A program made the position numbers and the translations under genes. Shown here in pieces: positions 49,501 through 57,900 of a stretch of DNA of 64,000 nt. Below the pieces are notes generated by a model. It was given only the letters and a program-made list of their open reading frames with translations, searched no databases and was not told where the DNA came from. Each line of letters starts with the position of its first letter. The stretch's first letter is position 1. The stretch is from Anticarsia gemmatalis (taxonomy: Eukaryota > Arthropoda > Insecta > Lepidoptera > Erebidae): assembly GCF_050436995.1 (NCBI RefSeq), contig NC_134765.1, forward strand, positions 10,133,501-10,197,500, written 5' to 3'.

Positions 49501-52500
49501 TTCTCAGCTTTATAAAATTAGTATAGATTAAAAGTACTTGGAGTGTTTAGGAAGATAAGTAACATTATTTTGGGAATTATTTTAAAAATAGATATGGTTT
49601 ACACTATTCACAAAAATTATGAAAAAAAAATTGTAGTCATTCATCATCATCATCATTATCTGTGCTCTTACTTCCCTCATCAAATTGAATATTTAAATCA
49701 TCTCCACCATCGTCTTCATTGTTACTTGAATTCTCTGCAAAAAAAAAATGTAGGTAATGATGTTGAAAACAGTTACAACTAGGTATATTGAAATAATTTA
49801 TAGTTAAAATAAAATACCTAATTCGTTTTCAAGTGATTCGCTTACGAAACTTGGCAATTGGTCACCATCAAACCACTTAAAATGATAATGGTTATCCTTT
49901 AGAACCCACCCTTTATTTGCTGGGCTTAAAATGCCAGGACGCTTTATATGAGCATTACTCCAGACACCCGCAATATAATTTGCTCGTCGAAATTGTTGAA
50001 GCAATTCAGATTTACAGCATCTACATCAATTAATCCGGGAACATTATATAACTCGCAGATAAATTTTTGAATTACATCAAATATATTTTGTTCCTTCGCT
50101 TTATCAATAGATAATTCAACTTCTCCGAATTGAACAAAAGCTTCTTGATATTCTGGCGATTTCTTCAAAATTTTAAATGGTCTTAGCTGAATTGATGTAG
50201 ATGCTGCACGGCTACAACTTTTCATTAACACGTATACAGTCGGCGATGTGAATGAGAAATTCCACCGGCAAAATGTTAAAAAATTCGACGCAAGTAATTT
50301 ACCTCCTTGTAAATCAATTGCCAAGTTTCGTAAGCGAATCACTTGAAAACGAATTAGGTATTTTATTTTAACTATAAATTATTTCAATATACCTAGTTGT
50401 AACTGTTTTCAACATCATTACCTACATTTTTTTTTACAGAGAATTCAAGTAACATTGAAGACGATGGTGGAGATGATTTAAATATTCAATTTGATGAGGG
50501 AAGTAAGAGCACAGATAATGATGATGATGATGAATGACTACAATTTTTTTTTCATAATTTTTGTGAATAGTGTAAACCATATCTATTTTTAAAATAATTC
50601 CCAAAATAATGTTACTTATCTTCCTAAACACTCCAAGTACTTTTAATCTATACTAATTTTATAAAGCTGAGAAGTTTGTTTGTTTGTGTGAACGCGCTAA
50701 TCTCAGGAACTACTGGTGCGAATAAAAAAATATTTTACTGTTGGATAGCCTATTTATTGAGAAAAGCTATAAGCTATATATCATCACGCTACGACCAATA
50801 GGAGCAGAGTACCAGTGAAAAATGTTACATAATAGGGAAAGTTTAATGGCGTCTAGAGGACAAAGGGCCCTGCGGAATGGTCTGTCCGCATACAGGGGTT
50901 CTTAAAATTGTACCTTTAATAACATATATAAAATTTAGGCTTGCTACTATGACGTAGTTGACCTCATTTTTTAACAACATTTAAGGCGTCTGGCAGAAGT
51001 AATGGCCCCGGGAAACGGTCTGGCAATAGTCAATTTTAATTCTACATAATATCATTAATAACATTTCTGAAAACCAACTTTGCTACTATAACGTAGGTTG
51101 GGTCGTTTTTTACGCACCTTCACTCCGCGCTACCTCAGAAACGGCCCCGCTTTCTAGGTAGTGGATGTGCATACCTCTTAACAGACCCTTTATACTAACG
51201 ATCCTCAAAATTCCAGCTTTGCTAAAATGACGTAGGTCTGGCAGCTCTGGGATCTTGGTCCATTGGATACAAGATCATAATATTTTCAGATTTTTATATT
51301 ATTTATAATACGAAACTGATAGTAGCGGATTGGTATAATTAATTATGCACTTGGTCAGAATTTTAAATTCTTATAGCTACTACACACATGCTGGCGACAA
51401 TAGCCACCTTTACACACACATTCTATCGCACGTTCTTAGTAGCGTACAGGATTACGCGCGGGAAAGCAGCGCGGTTTTCGCTTCGATTTTCTTTGCGGGC
51501 TTGACAGATGAGCGCGGCGCGTGGTCTTTCCTTTCCCCTTACACGCGCGCTCTATCACGTGTGATGGTTGTTTCATGCGTGATAGAGTGTGTGTGTAAAG
51601 GTGGCTAATGCCGCCGGCACAAGCCGCGCGGAGCTGTCAATACCGAGCATTACCGCTCGAATATATTGCTCGAAATATATTGACTACTAGCTGACTCGCG
51701 CAACTTCGCTTGCGTCACAGAGAATGGGTCAAAATTTTCCCGTTTTTGTAACATATTTTACTGGTACTCTGCTCCTTTTGGTCGTAGTGTGATGATATAT
51801 AGCCTATAGTCTTCCAAATCCTTTTTTTCAAATCGGACCAGTAGCTCCTGAGACTAGCGCGTTCAAACAAACAAACAAACTCTTCAGCTAGTATAGATTT
51901 TAAATACTTTGTAAGAAGTTTACGATATTTTGAATGTTAGAAACAAATGACGCTGGCAAGTCGCGTAACCCGGTGGTACTGTGTGTAGGAGCTCCTGAGG
52001 AGGGTTTCGAACAGAAAAGCCGAGCACGAGCGGAGAGCAAGCCTAGTGTAGCGTAGACTCTTGACCAGCAGTGGCGCGGTGACACATGGTTTTAATTAGT
52101 TATTTATCATTAATTTAGAAGTATTCATAAAGCCTTCACGACGAGATTGTCGTAAGGAAGTTTTAGAAAGACCAGTATGTGTAAACAATATGAAAAGTGC
52201 TTGAAAACCACTTAATTACTAACCGTATCTGTAAAACACTTGACGCGATTATCAATGATGCATATAATTAGTAAGTAGTGCAGAATTTATTTAATTATAT
52301 AGGTAATTTTCTTTGTTCTATACTGAAATTACTTGGTTTCATTGAAATTAATCGAAACAAATGAGCGATGAGGGCATTTCGGGGTTCTTTAAAAAGTTTT
52401 CGAAGGTAACTCGGACCAGAGCTGACCACTTCCTTATTGCAAAAGACCTTTGCCTAACAGTGTGTCAATAATAAGCAAAGTATATTTTATCATGTAATTC

Positions 52501-52828
52501 GCGTTTTACATACATTAATGGGTCTAAAAGAAATGAAACAATATTTACAAGTAAAAAATATATTTTAACTGATAGAATTAAGTTATGACCAGACTTATAT
52601 TTCGTTGATTTCTCCTAGACATAGTCGCTCAGGTTCGTATCCAAGTTCAGAGAACATTATTTCTTTCCAATATAACTAGAAGATCCCCAACCCACACTTG
52701 GCCAGCGTGGTGGACTCAGGGCCTGACCCCTCACTCATTACGGGAGGAGACCCTTGCCTAGCAGAGGGACATTATTGGGTTAAATTGTGGAAGGTTATTT
52801 CCTCACCTGTCTTTCCTTGCAGCATCAT
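37550..52828 (-). CDS. Organic anion transporting polypeptide (Oatp/SLCO family), 13 exons
   Basis: Plasma-membrane carrier for large organic anions. Minus-strand exons are 52807-52828, 47877-48041, 46870-47040, 45995-46051, 45131-45304, 43991-44185, 43407-43528, 42637-42732, 41926-42119, 41237-41350, 40408-40535, 39337-39477 and 37550-37713 (TGA at 37550-37552). All phases agree; total 580 aa, short for the family (often 600-750). About 12 membrane segments can be drawn. The diagnostic Kazal-like loop lies at about residues 380-450: CDTGDVAGVTDGVYNHP, CNLKTSGFSPVCAI, YFSPCTAGCSACE and FHDCSC. Other family-like blocks are SIWSHGLTYLDDHDP and EDWWEAHLSLC, the latter where the superfamily WxGxWW signature should be, here degenerate. 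The start MMLQGKT lies on a separate small exon and is the least certain part. The subfamily was not resolved. Confidence 0.85.
37740..38640 (+). mobile_element. 5'-truncated non-LTR retrotransposon (LINE) with RT C-terminus
   Basis: An open frame of 190 codons (37757-38329, TGA stop) encodes the end of a LINE ORF2: NALVRSRLEYGSMVWNP is the usual motif after the reverse-transcriptase domain of jockey/CR1-like elements, followed by a basic C-terminal region. The 3' UTR runs to an AATAAATAAATAAATA tail near 38638. It lies in the last Oatp intron, antisense to the gene. The frame is intact but the element is 5'-truncated, so it cannot move by itself. The exact clade was not determined. Confidence 0.8.
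38646..38866 (-). mobile_element. tRNA-derived SINE with internal duplication
   Basis: Minus-strand copy with a clear head (CCTCCGTGGCGCAGTGGTT complement ends at 38865). The AATAATTGTTTGTGGATCGC segment is duplicated once inside. Confidence 0.75.
39536..39735. mobile_element. Mariner-like MITE, TTAGGTCGGGGAAAAAGTC end
   Basis: The left terminus TTAGGTCGGGGAAAAAGTCT is typical of mariner TIRs. The inner TIR (TAATAAAATCT) faces its complement near 39700. The right terminus is damaged. Relatives lie at 48203 and 59254. Confidence 0.65.
39761..39948 (-). mobile_element. tRNA-derived SINE
   Basis: Minus-strand copy of the 40066 family, with GTGCGGGGATCGAACCCACG as the B-box region. Confidence 0.7.
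40066..40246 (+). mobile_element. tRNA-derived SINE, well preserved
   Basis: Head GCCTCCGTGGCGCAGTGGTT, B box GTGAGTTCGATTCCCACACG, then body CCGTTGTTTGTATGTTTGTA. It seems the best-preserved copy in the window. Confidence 0.8.
40690..41130. repeat. GC-rich island in an Oatp intron, likely MITE
   Basis: In an otherwise AT-rich intron, these roughly 440 bp are dense in CpG-rich motifs (GCGCCGCGCG, CGCGACCGCGCCCGCCACCG). Inverted and direct copies of GTTCACGT/ACGTGAAC recur. Partial inverted symmetry of GCGGGCGCGGTGGCGG against CCGCCACCGCGCCCGCG suggests a fold-back element. No exon fits. Confidence 0.45.
41454..41698 (+). mobile_element. 5S-rRNA-derived SINE, full-length copy
   Basis: The segment 41487-41530 reads like the internal promoter of 5S rRNA: GTTAAGCAAC, GGCGCGGTCA and GATGGGTGACCGC, in order and at 5S-like spacing. 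A non-5S body (CTCCGTGCTTCGGAGGGCAC) and a LINE-like tail ending AAGAAGAAGAAG follow. Non-coding; sits in an Oatp intron. Confidence 0.75.
41710..41745. repeat. Short hairpin, 16-bp arms
   Basis: CAAGAAATGTACATTT and its exact complement around a 4-bp loop TCAT, just after the 5S-derived SINE. Confidence 0.85.
42408..42579 (+). mobile_element. hAT-like MITE with perfect 8-bp target duplication
   Basis: Ends CAGGGGTTCCCAACC and GGGAACCACTG, flanked on both sides by CTTTAAAC. 172 bp, same family as 30715. Confidence 0.88.
42805..42955. mobile_element. Palindromic MITE (AACCCTCTTATTCAT family)
   Basis: Ends CAACCCTCTTATTCATAAAC and ATGAATGAGAGGGT; the same interior GCTAAGGAGTGAAAGAAAC as at 22684. 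Confidence 0.7.
43612..43800. repeat. Dispersed TE-like repeat ending GGGTCCACTAGT
   Basis: Contains ACGACTGGACCGATTTTGAT and ends CTGTCGGGTCCACTAGT, resembling another small Helitron-like family. No clear 5' end. Confidence 0.35.
44222..44474 (+). mobile_element. 5S-rRNA-derived SINE, full-length copy
   Basis: Same layout as 41454: GTTAAGCATCCCTTGGCGCG, GATGGGTGACCGC, the CTTCGGAGG body and a GAAGAAGAAG tail. Confidence 0.75.
44916..45110 (+). mobile_element. tRNA-derived SINE with rearranged head
   Basis: CTGCCTCCGTGGCACAGTGG begins the copy. The B-box part is replaced by a small hairpin (GTCACCATCGTT...AACGATGGTGAC). It ends about 20 bp from the Oatp exon at 45131. Confidence 0.65.
45465..45560 (+). 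repeat. LINE 3' end with (ATTT)n tail
   Basis: TTGGTTACCATAG, CAAGCTCTGCTTAGTTTGGA and TGTGTCAGTTGTC, then ATTTATTATTTATTTATTTA. The same family is at 61110. Confidence 0.5.
45564..45811. mobile_element. TIR MITE, AGGCCCGACGCAAACC ends
   Basis: Left AGGCCCGACGCAAACCAACA and right GTTTGAGTCGGGCCT are inverted. The next blocks (GGCGCGGCAAAGATAC) are also inverted near 45777. Flanks TTA suggest a TTA/TAA duplication. About 248 bp. Confidence 0.7.
45995..46051 (-). CDS. Putative 57-nt Oatp exon with duplicated origin
   Basis: Has an acceptor (TTTCCAG) and donor (GTAAAA), and keeps phase 1 at both ends, adding 19 aa (WVTDGAAGVGQNCSG and so on) with a Cys and an N-glycosylation sequon in an expected extracellular loop. 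Its first 30 nt and the intron before it closely match the start of exon 46870-47040 and its upstream intron. It could be a new exon or an unused duplicate; skipping it also keeps frame. Confidence 0.5.
46223..46328 (+). repeat. LINE 3' end fragment
   Basis: CAACCCGAACATGGCCAGCG and GGGAAGAGACCCTTGCCCAG, same family as 34315. Confidence 0.5.
47539..47857. mobile_element. Palindromic MITE interrupted by a second MITE
   Basis: The two halves of the AACCCTCTTATTCAT element lie at about 47539-47640 and 47802-47857, split by the element at 47641-47801. The outer end approaches the Oatp exon donor at 47876. Confidence 0.75.
47641..47801. mobile_element. Nested MITE, CAGTCAATTTGGGTAACTTT family
   Basis: TIRs CAGTCAATTTGGGTAACTTT and AAAGTTACCCAAATTGACTG are perfect inverses over about 20 bp. 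161 bp, inserted in an older palindromic MITE. A relative is at 19640. Confidence 0.8.
48203..48420. mobile_element. Mariner-like MITE
   Basis: TTAGGTCGGGGAAAGAGTCT on the left and AAAAGACTTTTTCCCTGACA on the right; the best-preserved pair of ends of this family in the window. Confidence 0.75.
48928..51255. mobile_element. 2.3-kb fold-back element with ~930-bp inverted arms
   Basis: The left arm is about 48928-49860 and the right arm about 50321-51255, exact inverses apart from a few substitutions (for example near 49021/51156 and 49103/51065). The outer ends read AGATCCCAGAGCTGCCAGAC. The unique centre of about 460 bp carries the 3' part of a protein gene on the minus strand. Each arm contains a Helitron 5' fragment (49345-49527; 50647-50830). 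No target duplication was recognised, so an inverted duplication or assembly artefact is an alternative. Confidence 0.75.
49637..50342 (-). pseudogene. Frameshifted 3' end of an unidentified protein gene in the fold-back element
   Basis: The minus strand shows a coherent protein end in two overlapping frames. About 50342-49966 contains FICELYNVPGLIDVDAVNLN and the segment to about 49814 contains WVLKDNHYHFKWFDGDQLPS. They join by a frameshift near 49970. A donor (LENEL then GTATTT) and an acceptor (TTTTTTTGCAG near 49738) lead to an acidic last exon with DDGGDDLNIQFDEGSKSTDN and a stop near 49640. The style fits a DNA-transposon-borne protein, but I do not recognise the family. The N-terminal part is absent. 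Confidence 0.5.
51405..51608. mobile_element. TTTACACACAC-ended MITE, best copy
   Basis: AGCCACCTTTACACACACAT on the left faces GTGTGTGTAAAGGTGGCT on the right. The GC-rich interior (GGGAAAGCAGCGCGG, GATGAGCGCGGCGCG) is shared with 22385. Confidence 0.75.
51687..51897 (-). mobile_element. Non-autonomous Helitron, internally deleted copy
   Basis: CTAG at 51687 and TC at 51897, flanked by A and T; shorter than the other copies (211 bp). Confidence 0.7.
52686..52797 (+). repeat. LINE 3' end fragment beside Oatp exon 1
   Basis: CCCAACCCACACTTGGCCAG, GTGGTGGACTCAGGGC and GGAGGAGACCCTTGCC; it ends only about 10 bp from the exon 1 donor. Confidence 0.55.
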
Positions 52829-53270
52829 CTTGAATAATAAATTAGTTTTCACTTCTCACAAAAGTTTTTCATACCACAAAACTTCTATAGTCATTCAAAA
52901 CATTTTTTATCACGAATTTTCCGCTTTTTATACTTCACCACCACAAAAATAGTTTTAGGACACTTTACTTTACAGACTTATAATAGCAATTAATACTTTT
53001 AATATCACAATTGAATATATTTGAGATTTCATGGAATATTTTGGTAATAAATATATATGTTTCCGCGTTTATGTAGTGGCAGTTCGCACCGTATTGTCAG
53101 TGCGATGGCGAATAGACCACTATCAGATAAAACGAGTTTATCTCTGCCAATCTTTAAGTACAAATTAATAGCATTTGGTATGTTGATAATGATTACTATT
53201 TATACAATGGAAGTGTCCGTCAAGGTATTTAGGGATTGTGGATATATAACAAGGGCAAATAAATCGTAAA

Positions 53271-53520
53271 TCTATACTAATATTATAAAGCTGAAAGGTT
53301 TATTTGTTTGCTTGAACACGGTAATCTCAGGAACTTCTGGTCCGATTTGAAAAATTATTTCAGTGTTAGATAGCCCATTTATCGAGGAAGGCTATGGGCT
53401 ATATATCATGACGCTACAACCAATAGGAGCAGAGTAACAGTAAAAAATGTTACAAAAACGGTGAAAAATGTCACACATTCTCTCTTATGTGGCGCAAGCG
53501 AAGTTGCGCGGGTCAGCTAG
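53271..53520 (+). mobile_element. Non-autonomous Helitron, full length
   Basis: 5' TCTATACTAATATTATAAAG, 3' hairpin GCGCAA-GCGAAG-TTGCGC (6-bp stem) and GGGTCAGCTAG, between A and T. 250 bp. Confidence 0.8.
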
Positions 53521-53562
53521 TTATAACTATTTTATAAATGAGCTCATTATAATATGTATGTT

Positions 53563-53785
53563 CTTCGAAAATCTTTGACAGTCATTAACAGTAGTCAGAA
53601 GCTTGAAAGACTGACAACCAGTCTTACCGAAAGATGTGTTGTTCTTTCGTTGTATAGATGATATTTACCGTGTTATAACTGTGTTGTGGAGATCCGATAG
53701 GCAGTCACTCCATGTAAAATACTGGTATTTGACTGACTGGAAGCTAACTTCAAAATAGTTGGAAGAAATGCTTAGCTAATGAGTA
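53563..53785 (+). repeat. LINE 3' end, same family as 17275
   Basis: CTTTGACAGTCATTAACAGT, GATAGGCAGTCACTCCATGT and ACTGGAAGCTAAC. It carries an insertion relative to 17275. Confidence 0.5.
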
Positions 53786-54272
53786 AAGCTGCCGTCAGTA
53801 TTTTGGTTATCATTGAGATTTTCGTCCTACACTTGTAACTGAATAGCACTTTTTCTGGATCAGGAATCGATCTAAAGACCTAATGAAAACATATCTTTTG
53901 TAGAATAGGAAGTACGTAATGTATGTCGTACGTCATCGAACTGTAAAGTAATTGGGAAAATTTCAATACAGATGTATCATGATTTACTTTTAACTGACAT
54001 TCTCTGTACGTTGCGTAACCATACTAAAATTTTATTTAATGTGAAAGTGTGGTTGTCTTTTTGTAAAAGCGGCTAAACTGATCTAGATCGAATTTAGCAG
54101 GTTATATACTGCAGAATAGACGTAGGTAAGTCAAACGTATTTTGAAAACCTGTTCACAGACAGCGAAGTATTCGACGAACATAATAAAAATACAATAATT
54201 TAAACATAGTAAGTACCTCCTCCTTTTTAAAGTCGGTAATAAAATAAAACAAAATTACAGTCATTGTGAGCA

Positions 54273-54278
54273 TTTATT
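54273..54278 (-). terminator. Candidate poly(A) signal of the clip protease gene
   Basis: AATAAA on the minus strand, implying a 3' UTR of about 640 nt (54270-54910) that is AT-rich and free of recognised repeats. Confidence 0.4.
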
Positions 54279-54910
54279 ACTAAAACATCACTTGGTTGTC
54301 AGAGTATAAAAAATATTTTAGTGTCGACACTTAGCTTACAATACATTAATATCTATAAATAATTAAAAACAACAATTGTCAATACTTATGTTAAGTTTAA
54401 GGGACACTTAACTAATAATTACTTGAGAGCTTTAATGAGATTTTAAGATACCATTTTTGTGACAAATTTGTTTAATGTTTCAATGAGGCTTCAGAATAAT
54501 AAACATGATCTTTTAAACCAAATAAAAAGATAAGAATTATAACTATTAATAAAGGCATTAACAGTAATATAGATTTCAAAATAAAAAAATGTAATAGTAA
54601 GGCAAATGAATAAAACAAATTATAAAATTAAACAACAGGCTAGCGACAGGGTAGGCACAAACAATAATATAAATCATACTATAGAGAAGCATTCATATAA
54701 AAATACTAATATTTAATCATTAAATAATAATTAAGAAAAAATAACTAATATAAGTAAAATTTGCAATTTACCCAAAGATATTTAAAGGATATTTAAACAA
54801 AACATAAAAGTAAAATAAAAAGAAAAGATTTCTTGAAGCCTCATCAAAACCTATTAAAAAATACTCGCGAGAATACTTATAACTAACTAATAAAGCTACT
54901 TTGATCACAG

Positions 54911-57900
54911 TCACCGCGAGATGACGCGGCCGAGGACCTTCTCCTCGATCCAGGGCACGAAGTGAGTGACCCTGGAGTACACGCCGGGGAAGCCGGGCTC
55001 CGCGCACTTCTTGCCGAAGGAGACCACGCCGATCTGGTAGAAGTACGTCTTGTATTCCTTGGCTGAGTACTGGAAGTAAGAGAAGAAAACGTTACTTCTT
55101 TGAATAAAATTATGGTGTCTCAGACCAAAATTAGATAGACAGTGAAGGCGTAAGAAGGGATAAAACCCATACAAGGCAATAAAGGTTTTTTCGCTATCTC
55201 AAGCCTTAGAGAGACGAATTAATACAAAAGCTCAACCAGATTAATGACTCAGAATTCTTTTTCTTCTCATAAAAAACTAATCGAGTAGTGTATACTCAAA
55301 CTTCTACAATCCCTTATCAATAGTCCTATTTGTTCAAATCGCAGTACCGAACAAAACTATGCTCAACCTCGAAATTTAACTCAAGTTCATCAGAAATCAA
55401 ATTAGCGTTTCCATATGTTCACAAAGAAGTTTCGTCTATTTATATAAGTACTAATTGACCTGCGCAACTTCACTTGCGTCACATAAGAAAGAAATGAATG
55501 GGTCAAAATGTTGCTACTCCGTTCCTAATGGACGTAGCGTAATTTTATAAAGCCTATATAATTTTACAATTCGCACTAGTAGTTCGCGAGATAAGCGCGT
55601 TCAACCAAACAAACAAACTACAATATTAGTACAGAAATATAGACACTTACAATAGGTTGCATGAGAGGTCCACCACTGTCTCCCTGGCAGGAGTCCTTGC
55701 CTCCCTTCTTGAAGCCAGCACAGAGTACTCTCTGATCAATCTGCTGAGCCTTGTACGCGCTGTACGCTTGTTTGCAGAAATCGTTGCTCACGACCGGCAG
55801 TTGAAGAACTTGCAAGTGCGTTGCTGATGGACCACCTAGAAGATTGGAAAGAGTTATGTAGATTGAAAAGATGAAAATAGAAGTATACTGTATAATACTA
55901 CCCATAATTTTGACGTTGACATTATTGGTCGCATGAACTCATTGCTATGTAAAAAGCATGAGTATATTTGAATAAAAATACACAAATCCCGATGTGTCTT
56001 ATAAAAGTTCGACTTTATAATCAAATTCGCGATTTCATAACATAAAACTGTCACAGTGGCAGTTTTTCAAGATAGCAGAAGAAGAAGCTTTGTTAGGTTC
56101 ACAATAAAATATCGCAAAAAATACTTACGGAATTCAGTCTGTCCCCATCCAGCTATCAAAGGATTGTAGTCTTCGAAACTTCTCGCTCTCATCTCACTGT
56201 CTTTGGGAATGCAAATCGGCCTGATCAGATCTGCAAGGAAGGAAAAAAGTCCATTAACTTTGACTTTCTAATGTATTAGATTTTCCTTGGCATATAAAAA
56301 TACTAGCTTTTACCCACGACTTCGTCCGCCACCTGAATTTTCCCAAGGGAATGCGTCATTTTCCCGGGGTAAAAAGTAGCCTACGTCCTTTCTTGGGTAT
56401 CAAAATATCTCCATACAAAGTTTCATACAAATTGGTTCAGTAGCTTAGGCGTGATTGAGTAACAGACAGCTAAAAATATAAGTTTTCAGTCTCTTTTTTT
56501 GATATTATTCTCATTTGATATTTTAATTAAAGGCAGCATATTATGAGATGTTGTAGAAAATTTGGTAATTGTAGTAATCAGATAACTATTAGTACTCGTA
56601 ACCGGCTGTCCTGTACGACAAGAATTTAAGTGAACGAAGTAAGGGAAGTTTCTCGAACTCCAATAGGAAGAAGGCGTTATTTTTACGTAATCTGATAACT
56701 GTTATATTTACCAGTAAACTGCACATCTCGTTCAAGTATGAGTACAGCGATGTCGTTGGTGTAAGCAGAGGCGCTGTACTGTTCGTGTTTGATCTTCTGT
56801 TTGATGAGCACGTCCACGGGAGTGGCGCCCTCGTCCTCTCTCGCCAGGTCCAGCTCGCCGAGACGTACCACGTAACTGGAGGGAAAAATAGACATTTATT
56901 GAATGAATAACTGAGAAAGTAGCGTTGTAGTAAACTTTAATATTGTTCTACGATGACATTCAGTTGAATATCAATGAAATACGAAACAGATTGTTCTAAT
57001 AGTGGTCTATTGCGTACACAATATACAGGTACATATTGCATTCTATCATTCTTAATTCGAAAAACTGACAGATTTACGTGGTCTCCGAAGCATAGAAGAA
57101 CTTCTATACTCCGGAAAGTAAGGAAAGACTGCGCTGACAGAAAAATTTGGGTACAACTTTTAGGTGAGGTCTAATAACCGGACCTAAGACCTTTACGCAG
57201 TAGTAGGTAATTAGCATACGCAATTCAGCAACCAAAACGCCATACAATTGGAAAAAATGCGGCGTATAAATAGTCAAGCAACCAAAAAGTATAAGTTATG
57301 TTATATTTAGAATTTTTAGTTTACTTTAATGACTGAATAGTTAGATTTTCCTTGTAAACAAGTTATCAGATATTAGATGGTAGAATATTATCGCAGTATG
57401 TGTGTCAATGTGTGCGCTCGGTCAAGTGCAACGAGGATGTTAATATAAATATAGATAAATAAATACAAGAAGCGGTCAGACGGCCTTGTTATACAGGAGG
57501 CGTTTTATTTATATTGTATTGATTTTACTATAGGCAAGCCATGATAGTCGATTAGTACTTTCACTTTAAACTTTAATGTTCAATGATTTAAATGAGCATC
57601 ACAGCCAACACTTTCATAAAAAACTTTTTATTTTTTTTTATCAAAGATATAAGAATAAAAAAGCCTTGAAAGATTTCCATACGAATACATAAATTGTGGA
57701 TAATGTAGTGAGTTATACACATACTATTTATAGCCCTTTAACTGTTTGGTAAAATTAATGTGTTTTTAATTGTTAGTTTTCCCAAATAAATAAATGAACA
57801 CGAGTTCTTAAAGGAATGGTTATCTACAACCCGCATTTAAAGCGGGGCGAAAATCCCAAACTTTTGCTATATTCGGCAGAATTCATGTACTCAGCATTGA

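Larger units (their letters stand above)
52829..54240. other. Oatp upstream region and protease downstream flank
   Basis: Should contain the Oatp 5' UTR and promoter, which lie on the minus strand. No confident initiator was found. It also contains a full-length Helitron (53271-53520) and a LINE 3' end (53563-53785). The remainder shows nothing recognisable. Confidence 0.4.

Noticed and set aside
49543..49782. His-rich small proteins encoded twice, at 49543 and 50434
   Set aside because: They are the antisense of the acidic (GAT)n exon in the fold-back arms.
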